From contig CAWBMS010000011.1 in the NCBI GenBank assembly GCA_963790045.1, forward strand, positions 186,001 to 250,000: a DNA stretch of 64,000 bases. The letters run 5' to 3'. Origin of the DNA: DATKMP01 sp963790045 (GTDB taxonomy: Bacteria; Bacteroidota; Ignavibacteria; UBA10030). Below are positions 48,803-58,644 of this stretch, one piece after another. The position numbers were made by a program, and so were the translations under genes. The notes beneath the pieces were generated by a model. That model was not told the DNA's origin, did not search any database, and worked only from the letters and a program-made list of their open reading frames with translations. Numbering within the stretch: position 1 is the stretch's first letter; each line of letters opens with the position of its first letter.

Positions 48803-49744
48803 TTATAAATTGATCGCAACAGAAAATCTATTAAGCCCGCCGATCTTTCCGTAAGAACTGTATGCATAGTCGATGCGGTAGCTGCGCACAAGAAGTCCAG
48901 CGCCAAGAGAGATGCCGGATAAACCGGCACTAGAACCGGTTGCTAAATCTATGTGCTGTTCGTTATTGTATCCTGCCCGCAAGCGTAACGAGGTGCTTGC
49001 TAAAAATTCCACGCCAAAAGTGAACGATTTAAAGCGGTCGAAAAAATTATCGACAGTTTGATTGAGATGGTGAAAATCCAGATTGAGGTACGCGGGAAGA
49101 TGTTCCGGTTTTTTCGTAATGCCGATCGTAACATCAAGCGGAAGCGATTCTTGAACGCCATCATACGTTTTCAATTGTTTGCCCAGCGACAAAACACTTG
49201 CACCAAGTGTAATATTTTGAGTAGGGATTTGGTCCAACACTCCGGCATCGATGGCAAGCGCTGAGGAACGATACTCTGCAATGGAAGAGTAGATGTATTT
49301 GATGTTCCCGCCAATGTAGGTGTTATCATCCACGGCTGTTGCAATGCCGGCAACGAGAGCTAATTCTTGCGCAGCGAATGTTCCGGTTTTATTTCCGGAA
49401 GCATCTGTTCCATCGAACGAACCGTAATCGATGTACGTGATGCCCGCGCCAATGCTACCGATGCCTTCTACAGGCTGTGCAAAACTTGCTGTACCGGAAT
49501 TCACATCCATTAAATGATCTAAATAACTGAACGAAATTTGCGGATGCATTACGGTGGCAAGCGAAGCGGGATTATAAAAAATAACGTTGGGATCGTCTTT
49601 CATCGAAACAAAACTGCCGCCCATCGCTGCTGTGCGCGCACTGGCATCGAGACGAAGAAAATCGTACGTCCCATCTTGTGCAAGAAGCACTGTGGTAACG
49701 ATAGAAATAACAATGAATAGATAAAGAATTTTTCTCACATACAA
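48803..49744 (-). CDS. porQ: PorV/PorQ family outer-membrane protein (type IX secretion-related)
   Basis: 313 residues with a signal peptide (ILYLFIVISIVTTVLLAQ) and a beta-barrel pattern of the FadL-like PorV/PorQ family: TAAMGGSFVSMKDDPNVIFYNPASL at the start, then many alternating strands, ending with an aromatic-type C-terminus (RFSVAINL). PorQ relatives take part in the type IX secretion system of Bacteroidota. No other por/gld gene is in view, so the link rests on family similarity. Confidence 0.8.
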   Translation of the reverse strand: MYVRKILYLFIVISIVTTVLLAQDGTYDFLRLDASARTAAMGGSFVSMKDDPNVIFYNPASLATVMHPQISFSYLDHLMDVNSGTASFAQPVEGIGSIGAGITYIDYGSFDGTDASGNKTGTFAAQELALVAGIATAVDDNTYIGGNIKYIYSSIAEYRSSALAIDAGVLDQIPTQNITLGASVLSLGKQLKTYDGVQESLPLDVTIGITKKPEHLPAYLNLDFHHLNQTVDNFFDRFKSFTFGVEFLASTSLRLRAGYNNEQHIDLATGSSAGLSGISLGAGLLVRSYRIDYAYSSYGKIGGLNRFSVAINL

Positions 49745-49888
49745 AATCTATGGAAATAGCACCGGAAATTCAAGGAAAGAATATTGGAATCTGAAATTTA
49801 TCAGTTGATGCTGCAAAATATTTTTTCAGGGTATTGTAACTGATGATAAAAATGAGTAGGATAAAGACAGCATGGAGGCAGCTCCATC

Positions 49889-50356
49889 ATGATACTTACT
49901 CGAACGAATAGCGACAATAAGGATTTTCGGCATCTAACAGGATTGTTGGATATTGAACTCATTATTTTGTACGGCGATGTACAAGAGCAGTATCATCCGT
50001 TTAATGTCATCGAATCTCTCGACACAGTGGTCGTTGCATATCAGGATAAAATTCCTGTGGGATGCGGCTGCTTCAAATCGTTTGACATGAAAACGGTTGA
50101 AATTAAACGGGTCTTCGTTCTTCCAGAACACCGCGAAAAAGGAATTGCACGATCGATTATGCAAGAATTGGAACAATGGGCACTTGATTCCGGATATTCA
50201 ACGGCGATTCTTGAAACGGGTATCAAGCAAACGAAGGCAATACAGTTCTATCATCGTTTTGGTTATGAGCGCATCGATAATTACGGACACTATGTCGGCA
50301 ACGCAAACAGTCTTTGCATGAGTAAATCTCTTCAACACAATCGAAAGGCACTATGA
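49889..50356 (+). CDS. GNAT family N-acetyltransferase
   Basis: 155 residues. Acetyl-CoA motif VFVLPEHREKGIARSIMQELEQ (R/QxxGxA type) and the C-terminal AIQFYHRFGYERI are clear. Substrate unknown. GGAGG precedes the start, and the stop overlaps the DinB-like start by 4 bases. Confidence 0.88.
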   Translation: MILTRTNSDNKDFRHLTGLLDIELIILYGDVQEQYHPFNVIESLDTVVVAYQDKIPVGCGCFKSFDMKTVEIKRVFVLPEHREKGIARSIMQELEQWALDSGYSTAILETGIKQTKAIQFYHRFGYERIDNYGHYVGNANSLCMSKSLQHNRKAL

Positions 50357-50826
50357 AACAATATCTTATCGATTTCATTCATTATAACGATTGGGCTAAC
50401 CGCAGGGTACTCGAAGCAATTAAACAGGTTCCAGAAAAAGATGAAATAGTAAAACTCTTTAGCCATCTTATTTCAGCGCAAAATAAATGGTTAAACAGAA
50501 TTACGAATGAACAGGCGGATAGTGCAAACGAGTGGTTCGGACATTCATTAACGCTTGACCAACTTGAAGGTCGATGGAACGAAAGCATCGATCGCTGGCT
50601 TCAGTTGCTTGAATCTAAAAACGAAACCGATCTGGATACGGCTATTATTTTTACTCGTCCTTCCGATGGCAAAAAACTTAGTGTAAAACTATGCGACTTG
50701 GTGTTGCACATTAACTATCACTCCATCAACCATCGCGGACAAATTCTTCGCCTTCTTCGAGAGCAGGGAATAAAAGCTCAGGCAACAGATTATATTCTCA
50801 CTGCACTTTCGGAAATAGAAGGGTAA
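50353..50826 (+). CDS. DinB-family protein
   Basis: 157 residues of a four-helix bundle. The three metal-binding His positions are suggested by LFSHLISAQNKWLNRI and LVLHINYHSINHRGQI (HxxxH). Known relatives are thiol-dependent enzymes or stress proteins with a metal site. Coupled to the acetyltransferase gene. Confidence 0.82.
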   Translation: MKQYLIDFIHYNDWANRRVLEAIKQVPEKDEIVKLFSHLISAQNKWLNRITNEQADSANEWFGHSLTLDQLEGRWNESIDRWLQLLESKNETDLDTAIIFTRPSDGKKLSVKLCDLVLHINYHSINHRGQILRLLREQGIKAQATDYILTALSEIEG

Positions 50827-50932
50827 GAAACGTTGTGTTCTATGCCGGTTCACCGCGTCAAATATCTTTTGCAAGTTACAGCATTTTTTTCTATCTTTAA
50901 TAAATTGAAATTTAGAACATAGAGGAATTGCA

Positions 50933-51172
50933 ATGAAAGACGGTATTCATCCGACATATAAAAAAGCCACCGTGTATTGCGTGTGCGGCAATAAGTTTGA
51001 GACACGCTCAACCGGCGGCGATATCCATGTTGAAATTTGCTCCAACTGCCATCCGTATTTTACCGGCAAACAAAAATTATTGGATTCTGCCGGACGTGTG
51101 GAACGCTTCAAGAAAAAGTATGCAAAAAAAGGAACTGCTGCTGCACCGGCCGTTACACCTGCTGGAGCATAA
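50933..51172 (+). CDS. rpmE: 50S ribosomal protein L31
   Basis: 79 residues. The zinc type: CVCGNKF and EICSNCHPYFTGKQKL give a C-x-C and C-x-x-C set. The signature HPYFTGKQK is unmistakable, and the tail is Ala/Pro-rich. Followed by a terminator. Confidence 0.97.
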   Translation: MKDGIHPTYKKATVYCVCGNKFETRSTGGDIHVEICSNCHPYFTGKQKLLDSAGRVERFKKKYAKKGTAAAPAVTPAGA

Positions 51173-51190
51173 GCAACGCGTATCTTATTG

Positions 51191-51227
51191 AAAAGCGGGA
51201 TGTGGCAAAGCATTCCGCTTTTTTTGT
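51191..51227 (+). terminator. Intrinsic terminator after rpmE
   Basis: Stem AAAAGCGG..ATG / CAT..CCGCTTTT (one internal mismatch), then a T run. Confidence 0.88.
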
Positions 51228-51288
51228 TATCGGTAGTAGTGTGGGAAGCAACCACAAACATTCATCGACATTGAGTAGGAGTTGACCG

Positions 51289-52536
51289 ATGGCATCAACT
51301 GTATGCCTGTTTGAAGACGCGCTTGTTTCAAATTTCTTACCGTTAGTTTATTTTCGTCCCGTCTATGATTTACGCTGCGGCATAACGACGCTGCGAGAAA
51401 AAATTATTTCTGCTTATCCGACCGCAACCATCGTACTTTCATGTCGTTCGTATCTTGTTGATTCATTAAGAGCAAAAGAGCCGAAGAGTGTGGTGAACAA
51501 ACTTCCGCTTGATCGATGTTTGTTTGTCAACGGTCGTGTGCTTGCTGATGATAAATTTTCTAAGAAGATTCCATTATTGGCAAAGAATGATGTTGTGTAT
51601 GTGAACGGCGAAACCATTGTTGCGGCGTTTGTGCAGGGCGCAAGATTAGCGAAGATTCTGAAAAATTTTACCGGAGTGTTCTCCGATTCTGATTTTGATG
51701 GAATTCCGAAAAAAGACATCGATGTGGAATTGGCAAAATATCCGTGGGAGTTGGTGCACAAAAACGGAAGATGGATTGAAAAAGATTTCTGTTCACTTAT
51801 TCCGGCAAGGAAAAAGATTCGCGGAAAAGTACATGCAGGCGTTCATATCATTGGAAAGAAAAATATATTTATTGATTCCGGTGCAGTTATAAAACCGGGT
51901 GTCGTATTAGATGCAGAGAAGGGGCCGATTTACATCGGAAAAAATGTTCAGGTGTTTCCCAATGCAGTAATTATCGGACCAGCAGCAATTGGGAATGATT
52001 CTTGGATCAAAGCTGGTGCGCAAATATATGAGAACACTACAATTGGCTCGGTGTGTAAAGTCGGCGGTGAAGTGGAAGAAAGTGTTTTGCAAAGTTATTC
52101 CAATAAGCAGCACGCTGGATTTTTGGGACATTCATATCTCGGCTCGTGGGTCAATCTTGGCGCGGATACGAACAACAGCGATTTGAAAAATAATTACAGC
52201 ACGGTCAAGGTTACATTAAACGGAAAACAAATCGACACAGGACTTCAGTTTGTCGGTGTAACGATTGGCGATCATTCCAAGAGCGGCATCAATACGATGT
52301 TCAATACAGGAACAGTTGTCGGCGTAAGCAGCAATGTGTTCGGTGCAGGATTTCCATCCAAGTATATTCCTTCGTTTGCTTGGTGCGGTGCGAGCGAGAC
52401 GACAACTTACGATTTGAACAAAGCTCTTGCCGTTGCAAAACAAGTGATGTCACGACGAAGCATAGTAATGAGCAGCGAAGAAGAAACATTATTCCATACT
52501 GTTTTTGATTTGACAAAAAGCGAAAGAAAGCTTTAA
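51289..52536 (+). CDS. GlmU-like putative sugar nucleotidyltransferase
   Basis: 415 residues. N-terminal half has the short wording seen in Bacteroidota 'putative sugar nucleotidyl transferase' proteins (FLPLVYFRPVYDLRCGI, FVNGRVLAD), without the canonical GxGTRM pyrophosphorylase loop. C-terminal half is a left-handed beta helix of hexapeptide repeats (KPGVVLDAEKGPIYIGKNV, WVNLGADTNNSDLKNNYST, SGINTMFNTGTVVG). Probably links or acetylates sugar nucleotides for cell-wall synthesis; substrate not known. Confidence 0.82.
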   Translation: MASTVCLFEDALVSNFLPLVYFRPVYDLRCGITTLREKIISAYPTATIVLSCRSYLVDSLRAKEPKSVVNKLPLDRCLFVNGRVLADDKFSKKIPLLAKNDVVYVNGETIVAAFVQGARLAKILKNFTGVFSDSDFDGIPKKDIDVELAKYPWELVHKNGRWIEKDFCSLIPARKKIRGKVHAGVHIIGKKNIFIDSGAVIKPGVVLDAEKGPIYIGKNVQVFPNAVIIGPAAIGNDSWIKAGAQIYENTTIGSVCKVGGEVEESVLQSYSNKQHAGFLGHSYLGSWVNLGADTNNSDLKNNYSTVKVTLNGKQIDTGLQFVGVTIGDHSKSGINTMFNTGTVVGVSSNVFGAGFPSKYIPSFAWCGASETTTYDLNKALAVAKQVMSRRSIVMSSEEETLFHTVFDLTKSERKL

Positions 52537-52589
52537 CGGAAAAATTTTCTTCTGACAAGAATTCGGAATTATAAAATGTAAGGGTTGTA

Positions 52590-53960
52590 ATGCAAGAAAC
52601 AGGAACAACGATAGAACCACAGAAAGAACGAATTTATGCGGGGCCTCGCGGAACAGCGGTAAAAATTCTTAATCGTGTGGAACGTTCGGATGCGTATCTC
52701 GATCGTTTATTGGAAGCCGAAATGCGTTCGGATGAAATGAACGAGTTAGATAAGGGATTGATGAACGAAATCGTTACGGGCGTGATTCGTTGGCGCATGA
52801 AGTTGGATTGGGTGTTGACGGGATTCTTTCACGGAAATTTTACCAAAGCGGAAATCAATATTAAAAACGCATTGCGTGTGGCGTTGTACCAGATTATGTT
52901 TTTAGATCGCGTGCCGCATTCGGCCGCGGTGAATGAGTCGGTAGAATTCATCAAACGCATGCGCGGACAAAAAGTTGCCGATCTCGTCAACGCGGTTTTA
53001 CGAAATATCATTCGTAATTTAGACAGCATTCAATATCCCGACCCGAACGAAGATAACATCAAATATCTGGCGACGGTGGAATCGCATCCTGTGTGGATGA
53101 CTCGCCGCTGGGTGCAGCGATACGGTTTCGATGCAGCACAAGCGATGATGCAGGCAAACAATCGCATTCCCGATCTCGCATTCCGTGTCAATCGATTGAA
53201 AACGGATTTCGATCAATTCCTTTCTTTGCTGGAAACTCATCAGATCCAATACGAGCGGTCAAAGTATTTACCGTATTTTGTTCGCGTTAAACACATGGCA
53301 GGCGTTGGAAGTTCGGAATTGTTTCAGCAGGGATATTTTACTGTGCAGGATGAAAGCGCTGGTTTTCCTGTGCTGCTGCTTGATCCAAAACCCGGCGAGC
53401 GCATCATCGATTTGTGTTCTGCACCCGGCGGCAAAACAACTTTCATCGGTGAGTTGATGAATAATTCCGGCGAGATCATTGCCGTTGATCGATACGAAAC
53501 AAGATTGAATCTTGTTCGCAATGCATGCAAGCGGCTTGGTGTTTCGAATGTCCAAGTTCTTGCAGAAGATGGTGCGACGGTTGTCATTCCACCTGCTGAT
53601 AAAGTTTTAGTGGATGCACCGTGTTCAGGTCTTGGCGTCATTGCAAAAAAACCGGATGCGAAATGGCTGCGCGAAAGCGAGGATATTCCGCGTCTGGCAA
53701 AATTGCAAGCAAGCATTTTGGAAAATGCAGCAAACCTTGTAAAGCCGAGCGGTGTGTTGGTGTACAGCACGTGCACAACAGAATCGGAAGAAAATTTCGA
53801 TATTATCAAAGAATTTTTGGCAAAGCATTCTGAATTTTCAATCGAACCAGCAACACAGTGGGTGCATCCGGATGTTGTTGGTGAACATGGAGCCGTCGAA
53901 ACATTCCAGCACAAACATGGGATGGATGGCGCGTTTTCGATTCGTCTTAAAAAACAATAG
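52590..53960 (+). CDS. rsmB: 16S rRNA (cytosine-C5) methyltransferase RsmB
   Basis: 456 residues. N-terminal NusB-like RNA-binding domain (EMNELDKGLMNEIVTGVIRWRMKLD), C-terminal SAM methyltransferase with DLCSAPGGKTTFIGELM, the PCSGLGV motif (Cys) and YSTCTTESEEN (catalytic Cys). This is the RsmB/Sun layout; methylates C967 of 16S rRNA in E. coli numbering. 26 bases before kbl. Confidence 0.95.
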   Translation: MQETGTTIEPQKERIYAGPRGTAVKILNRVERSDAYLDRLLEAEMRSDEMNELDKGLMNEIVTGVIRWRMKLDWVLTGFFHGNFTKAEINIKNALRVALYQIMFLDRVPHSAAVNESVEFIKRMRGQKVADLVNAVLRNIIRNLDSIQYPDPNEDNIKYLATVESHPVWMTRRWVQRYGFDAAQAMMQANNRIPDLAFRVNRLKTDFDQFLSLLETHQIQYERSKYLPYFVRVKHMAGVGSSELFQQGYFTVQDESAGFPVLLLDPKPGERIIDLCSAPGGKTTFIGELMNNSGEIIAVDRYETRLNLVRNACKRLGVSNVQVLAEDGATVVIPPADKVLVDAPCSGLGVIAKKPDAKWLRESEDIPRLAKLQASILENAANLVKPSGVLVYSTCTTESEENFDIIKEFLAKHSEFSIEPATQWVHPDVVGEHGAVETFQHKHGMDGAFSIRLKKQ

Positions 53961-53985
53961 ACGAAAATAATAAGTTGAGGTACCT

Positions 53986-55204
53986 ATGGTCAATGTGAAC
54001 GAATTATTGTTTGCCGAATTACAAAAGCTCGAAGAATCTCAAACCACGAAATATGAAACAGCGTTGCAGTCCGCACAAGGCGGCATTGTGAAAGTCAAAG
54101 GCAAAAATGTCGTGATGCTTGCCTCGAATAATTATCTCGGAATGTCCAATCATCCTGTGGTGTGCAAAGCCGCGATCGATGGAATAAAAAAATATGGATA
54201 CGGACTTGCGTCAGTACGCTTTCTCACCGGCACGCAAACAATTCATTTAGAATTAGAAAAAAAGATTTCAAAATTTTTAAAAGTCGAAGACACGATATTG
54301 TTCTCGTCATCGTTTGCGGCGAATGTAGCGTTCTTTCAGGCACTTGCCAATGAAAAACTCGGTTATGAAAATTATAAAGATGTGATTTACAGTGATCGTC
54401 TAAACCACGCCAGCATCATTGATGGACAGCGATTGTGTAAAGTAGAAACGACTGACCGAAAAATCTATCAGCACGCAGATGTTGCTGATCTCGAGCGCCA
54501 GTTGGAAGAAGATAAAAACAAAGACTATCGCATTCGAATGATTGCGACGGACGGTGTGTTCAGCATGGAAGGCGATCTTGCGCCGCTGCCAAAAATTCTT
54601 GAACTCGCAAAACACTATAACGCCATTGTCTTTATCGATGATGCACATGGAATCGGTGTGTGCGGCAAGACCGGGCGAGGAACAGCAGAACATTTTGGAT
54701 TGACAGGAAAAATCGATGTTACGGTCAGTAACGCTGGGCAAAGCAATCGGCGGAGCGGCGGGCGGATGTATCAGTGGCTCCAAAGCGATGATAGAATATA
54801 TGCGGCAAAAAGGACGTCCGTATATTTTTTCCAACTCGCTGCCGCCGGCAATTGTGTGCGGTTCGCTTGCTGCTTTAGATTTGTTGATGAAAGATAAATC
54901 CATTGTGAAGCGATTGCATGACAACACGGCTTACTTCAGAAAAGAAATTGCTGCATTAGGATTTACGATCATCGAAGGAACGCATCCCATCGTACCGATT
55001 ATGCTGGGCGAAGCATCGGTTGCGCAAGAAATGAGCAACGCGTTGCTGAAAGCCGGTGTGTATATCAAAGGGCTTTGGTATCCCGTTGTGCCGAAAGGTG
55101 CAGCGCGGTTGCGTGCACAGATTTCCGCCGATCTTTCTAAGAATAATTTAGATCATGCGTTAGAAGCATTTCAAAAAGTCGGAAAGAGCATGCACATTAT
55201 TTAA
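53986..55204 (+). CDS. kbl: Glycine C-acetyltransferase, 2-amino-3-ketobutyrate CoA ligase (frameshifted)
   Basis: PLP enzyme of the alpha-oxoamine synthase family; joins glycine and acetyl-CoA or cleaves aminoketobutyrate in threonine breakdown. Seen: NNYLGMSNHP, GLASVRFLTGTQTIH, ATDGVFSMEGDLAPLP, FIDDAHGIGVCGKTGRG, PLP-lysine region in the second frame (TLGKAIGGAAGG), and YPVVPKGAARLRAQIS. The frames meet at 54727-54733, where AGTAACG would need to be AGTACG to read VSTLGKA. Removing one A gives about 405 residues. The YPVVPKG motif favours KBL over serine palmitoyltransferase. Confidence 0.88.
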
Positions 55205-55256
55205 TGTGCTTTAAAAGAAACCGTAACGTGTCTCCATCAACAAGAAATCGATAGTG

Positions 55257-56393
55257 ATGGCATCGAAAAGCCGTCTTGCATTCATAGATTTATTACGCGG
55301 TTGGGCTGTGCTGGTGATGATTGAAGTGCATGTGTTCAATGCATTTCTCTTGCCGGAAATCCGAACGACAGCGTGGTTTAGTGTACTTAATTTTGTCAAC
55401 GGCTGGGTTGCTCCGAGTTTTATTTTTATTTCCGGTTTTGTCTTTCTCTTGGCGAGTCAGAAAAAATTGGAATCATTTCGCACCTATGGCGTTGCTTTCT
55501 GGAAACAGTTAAGTAGAATCGGTTTGATCTTGCTGGTCGGATATTTTTTGCACCTGCCATTCTTTTCTTTGCGGAGAATTTTAACGGACACAGATCAATC
55601 CGGCTGGTTTCGTTTTTATCAATCGGATGTGTTGCACTGTATCGCCATCGGTTTGTTGATTTTATTTCTCTTACGCCTTGCAATAAAAAATACACGCATC
55701 TATCGTAATGTGCTGTTGATTTCCGGAATGGCGGTCGTCCTTCTTTCGCCTTTGATGTGGAGCATCGATTTTACCACAATCGTTCCCACACCGATGGCAG
55801 CGTATTTGAACGGCAGGCACGTTTCTCTTTTTCCATTATTTCCGTGGCTCGGATTTATGTTGTTCGGCGGATTTTTTGCGGCAGGATATATTGATGCAAG
55901 AGAAGCAGGCAACGAAAAAAGTTACATCTTAAAGTTTGCACTTATTGGTTCTCTTTTACTTTCGATTAGTGTCGTCGTGCGTGAATTACCGATTCACGCG
56001 TACCTCGGTTCGTCCGATGTGCGCACCGATTCATTTTTCTTCGCAGAGCGATTGGGCATTGTGATGCTGCTGCTGGCAATTTGTTGGTTCTATGCAGCAT
56101 GGCGGAAGACCGAGAAGTCGTTAGTGCTGGATGCTGGTAGAGAATCGCTGATGGTGTATGCTGCGCACTTGCTTGTCATCTTCGGGCAATACTGGAACAA
56201 CCACAGTTTATATTTTTATTATGGGAAATCGAACGGCGCTTTATCATGTGCAGTTGCCACTCTGGCGCTTGCTGTAATCATGGTCGTTGCCGCGAAATTG
56301 TGGGGATGGTTGAAGCGCGATCATTTTCCGCTGGCGCGAATTCTCTTTTGGACCTTTGCCGTAGCGACGATAATGACATTGATATTTAAGTAA
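55257..56393 (+). CDS. Membrane acyltransferase-like protein (DUF1624/HGSNAT catalytic-like)
   Basis: 378 residues with about ten membrane helices. N-terminal RLAFIDLLRGWAVLVMIEVHVFNAF carries the Asp/Arg and His pattern of DUF1624 and heparan-alpha-glucosaminide acetyltransferase-like proteins. PWLGFMLFGGFFAAGY and LMVYAAHLLVIFGQYW follow. Probably moves an acetyl or other acyl group to a sugar across the membrane; target unknown. ATG 55257 preferred to GTG 55254. Confidence 0.82.
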   Translation: MASKSRLAFIDLLRGWAVLVMIEVHVFNAFLLPEIRTTAWFSVLNFVNGWVAPSFIFISGFVFLLASQKKLESFRTYGVAFWKQLSRIGLILLVGYFLHLPFFSLRRILTDTDQSGWFRFYQSDVLHCIAIGLLILFLLRLAIKNTRIYRNVLLISGMAVVLLSPLMWSIDFTTIVPTPMAAYLNGRHVSLFPLFPWLGFMLFGGFFAAGYIDAREAGNEKSYILKFALIGSLLLSISVVVRELPIHAYLGSSDVRTDSFFFAERLGIVMLLLAICWFYAAWRKTEKSLVLDAGRESLMVYAAHLLVIFGQYWNNHSLYFYYGKSNGALSCAVATLALAVIMVVAAKLWGWLKRDHFPLARILFWTFAVATIMTLIFK

Positions 56394-56411
56394 CTGAATA
56401 AAGGATTATGT

Positions 56412-57572
56412 ATGGAAGTTGTATCACTTATTGTTTCGATTGCTGTTGGTATCATTGTCGTGATTTTGTTGTTACGTTCTTCATCAAAAAAAAATGAAGA
56501 CCCGCAAACGGTGTTGTTATTCCAGCAGCAGCTTGATGCACTGCGCGGCGAGGTCAATCAAAACCTTAAAAATACATCGGATACGCTTGCGACATCATTA
56601 AAAAATACAACTGATGTTGTGTTCCAAAGTTTAAAATCCAATAGCGAGACGATGAACCAACAATTAACGGCGGTTACATCGCAACTCAACGGTGTAACGC
56701 AGCAATTACAAAACAATACCGGACAAATGGGTGAACGGTTGGACAACGCTGCACGTGTTATCCAAACTGTGCAGAATAAGCTTGGCGAACTGGGACAGGC
56801 AACGCAAGAAATAAAAGAATTAGGACAAAGTGTTTCCAAACTTGAAGAGATGCTGAAAGCGCCAAAACTACGCGGCGGATTGGGAGAATTACTGCTTGAA
56901 GATTTACTCAAACAAGTGTTGCCGGCAAATGCGTACGGCATTCAACACGTGTTTCGCAACGGACAAACCGTGGATGCGATTATTTTTACTGCGGGCGGCA
57001 ATGTGCCGGTCGATTCTAAATTTCCCTTAGAAAATTTCCGCAAGATGTTAGATGCAAAATCCGATAGCGAGCGCAAAACCGCAACACGCTTATTCCGTTC
57101 CGACGTCAAAAAACATATCGATGCCATTTCTGAAAAATATATTTTGCCGGATGAAGGGACGTTCGATTTTGCGCTGATGTATATTCCTGCTGAAAATATT
57201 TATTACGAAACAATTATCAAGGACGAATCGTACGCGGAAGAAGAAGGTTTGTTTTCGTATGCGAATCAGCGGCATGTTGTTCCGGTTTCTCCCAATAGCT
57301 TTTATGCTCATTTGCGTGTTATCGCACTGGGGTTAAAAGGATTACAAATTGAACGAAGCGCAAAAGAAATTTTTCAGAATCTTTCCCGCTTGGATACCGA
57401 ACTCCAAAAATTTTCCGATTTATTTGGAACATTAGGAACGCAATTAAATAACGCAAAAAATAATTTTGATAAAGCCGATAAGCAATTGGCAGGATTGACG
57501 GAAAAGTTCAAAATTGTTCAAAATCTGCCAGAAACAGACAACCCCAATCAGTTGGAAGCGCCCAATTCCTAA
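56412..57572 (+). CDS. rmuC: DNA recombination protein RmuC
   Basis: 386 residues. N-terminal membrane helix (VSLIVSIAVGIIVVILLLR), a long coiled coil (~35-150), then the RmuC nuclease-like domain: APKLRGGLGELLLEDLLKQVLP, VDSKFPLENFRKML, DFALMYIPAENIYYE. Limits inverted-repeat recombination in E. coli. Normal length. Confidence 0.93.
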   Translation: MEVVSLIVSIAVGIIVVILLLRSSSKKNEDPQTVLLFQQQLDALRGEVNQNLKNTSDTLATSLKNTTDVVFQSLKSNSETMNQQLTAVTSQLNGVTQQLQNNTGQMGERLDNAARVIQTVQNKLGELGQATQEIKELGQSVSKLEEMLKAPKLRGGLGELLLEDLLKQVLPANAYGIQHVFRNGQTVDAIIFTAGGNVPVDSKFPLENFRKMLDAKSDSERKTATRLFRSDVKKHIDAISEKYILPDEGTFDFALMYIPAENIYYETIIKDESYAEEEGLFSYANQRHVVPVSPNSFYAHLRVIALGLKGLQIERSAKEIFQNLSRLDTELQKFSDLFGTLGTQLNNAKNNFDKADKQLAGLTEKFKIVQNLPETDNPNQLEAPNS

Positions 57573-57665
57573 TGTCGGGTTGCTATTGCTTGCATTTGTA
57601 TTGACGATTTATAATATTAACTTAATCTAAATTACTAATGCCACCACATCAAAAGGAGGTTCATT

Positions 57666-58430
57666 ATGTCAACCAGTACACACCATGAAGCAAAATTGCA
57701 ATGGAAGTGGGTCAGTCTCTCTGTTATTGCAGGTCTCATTATTGTTGGTGCATCATATTTTATCGTTGCTCCAATATTTCATAGTCCACAAGTGCAAGCA
57801 TTAGTTATGCTGGTTGGATTTATTGTTACCGGTGCAATCATCGGATATTTTTCTCCCGGTATTACAATCAACGAAGCAACTGTCGGTGGTGCGCTTGTCA
57901 TGGCAGTGATGCTGCTGACGCTGGTTCTCACCAAAGCGGAAGTTGGATATTCGGCGTCGATTAATTTGCTGCTTCTCATACTTGGTGTAGCATTTTCATG
58001 GGTCGGTGGTTGGGCAGGAGAAAAATTGCAAGGTGATCCGAATAATCCGGAAGAAATCACAAAAAAATTCCAGTGGAAGTGGGTCGTCGTGGGCGTAATT
58101 ATCGGTTTTGCGCTAAATGTGCTTATTGTATTTTTGCTTTCTGCATTGGTTCCTGTTCTCATCCTTAAGTTTGCCTTTTCCGGCTTTGTCATTAGTTTTA
58201 TCGTAACGGGTTTTATCGTTGGATATAAATCGCCAGGAGAGACAATTAAAGAACCCGCACTTGCTGGTGTATTATCTGTTGTGCTTGATTGGATATTCCT
58301 AAATTTCATGATTAAATTACATGTTCCGACAACATATTTAATCGTTGGATTAATAATGGGATTCTTGCTTGCATTTTTCGGTGCTTGGTTTGGCGAATGG
58401 TATCAGGCGAGCGTTCAGAAAAAGTCGTAG
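57666..58430 (+). CDS. Membrane protein with an internal duplication
   Basis: 254 residues, about eight membrane helices in two similar halves. Each half begins with QWKWV (KLQWKWVSLSVIAGLI; KFQWKWVVVGVIIGFA), has a second helix ending in a GYFSPG / GYKSPG turn with an INEATVGGAL / IKEPALAGVL motif, and closes near a GAW/GGW-E-GE motif. This reads as an ancient gene duplication. No family known to me with a function. AAGGAGG precedes the start. Followed by the second copy of the repeated terminator element. Confidence 0.72.
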   Translation: MSTSTHHEAKLQWKWVSLSVIAGLIIVGASYFIVAPIFHSPQVQALVMLVGFIVTGAIIGYFSPGITINEATVGGALVMAVMLLTLVLTKAEVGYSASINLLLLILGVAFSWVGGWAGEKLQGDPNNPEEITKKFQWKWVVVGVIIGFALNVLIVFLLSALVPVLILKFAFSGFVISFIVTGFIVGYKSPGETIKEPALAGVLSVVLDWIFLNFMIKLHVPTTYLIVGLIMGFLLAFFGAWFGEWYQASVQKKS

Positions 58431-58452
58431 GACATTTGAATTAAATTTCCCA

Positions 58453-58499
58453 TTGTAAATTTTCATGAAGGCGTTGTGAGCGATCATAACGCCTTTTTT
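58453..58499 (+). terminator. Terminator-like element, copy B
   Basis: Stem AAGGCGTT / AACGCCTT, loop GTGAGCGATCAT identical to copy A at 32061-32106, then TTTTTT; the upstream TTTTCATG is also shared. Confidence 0.85.
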
Positions 58500-58644
58500 A
58501 TTAAAGAAGAATGTAGAATCTACAATCTGTACCATCTGTTTTTCTATTATTTTGATCGAAATACGCAGTTCTGTCTCCGGTATCACTCTTGTTTCTTTCC
58601 CTGTAGAGGAACAAAAGGAGTGAGATGAAAATCTCAGGAGACAT

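Noticed and set aside
53986..55204. Serine palmitoyltransferase (sphingolipid synthesis) instead of KBL
   Set aside because: The YPVVPKG and TLGKAIGGAAGG wording fits KBL better, and no other sphingolipid genes are nearby.
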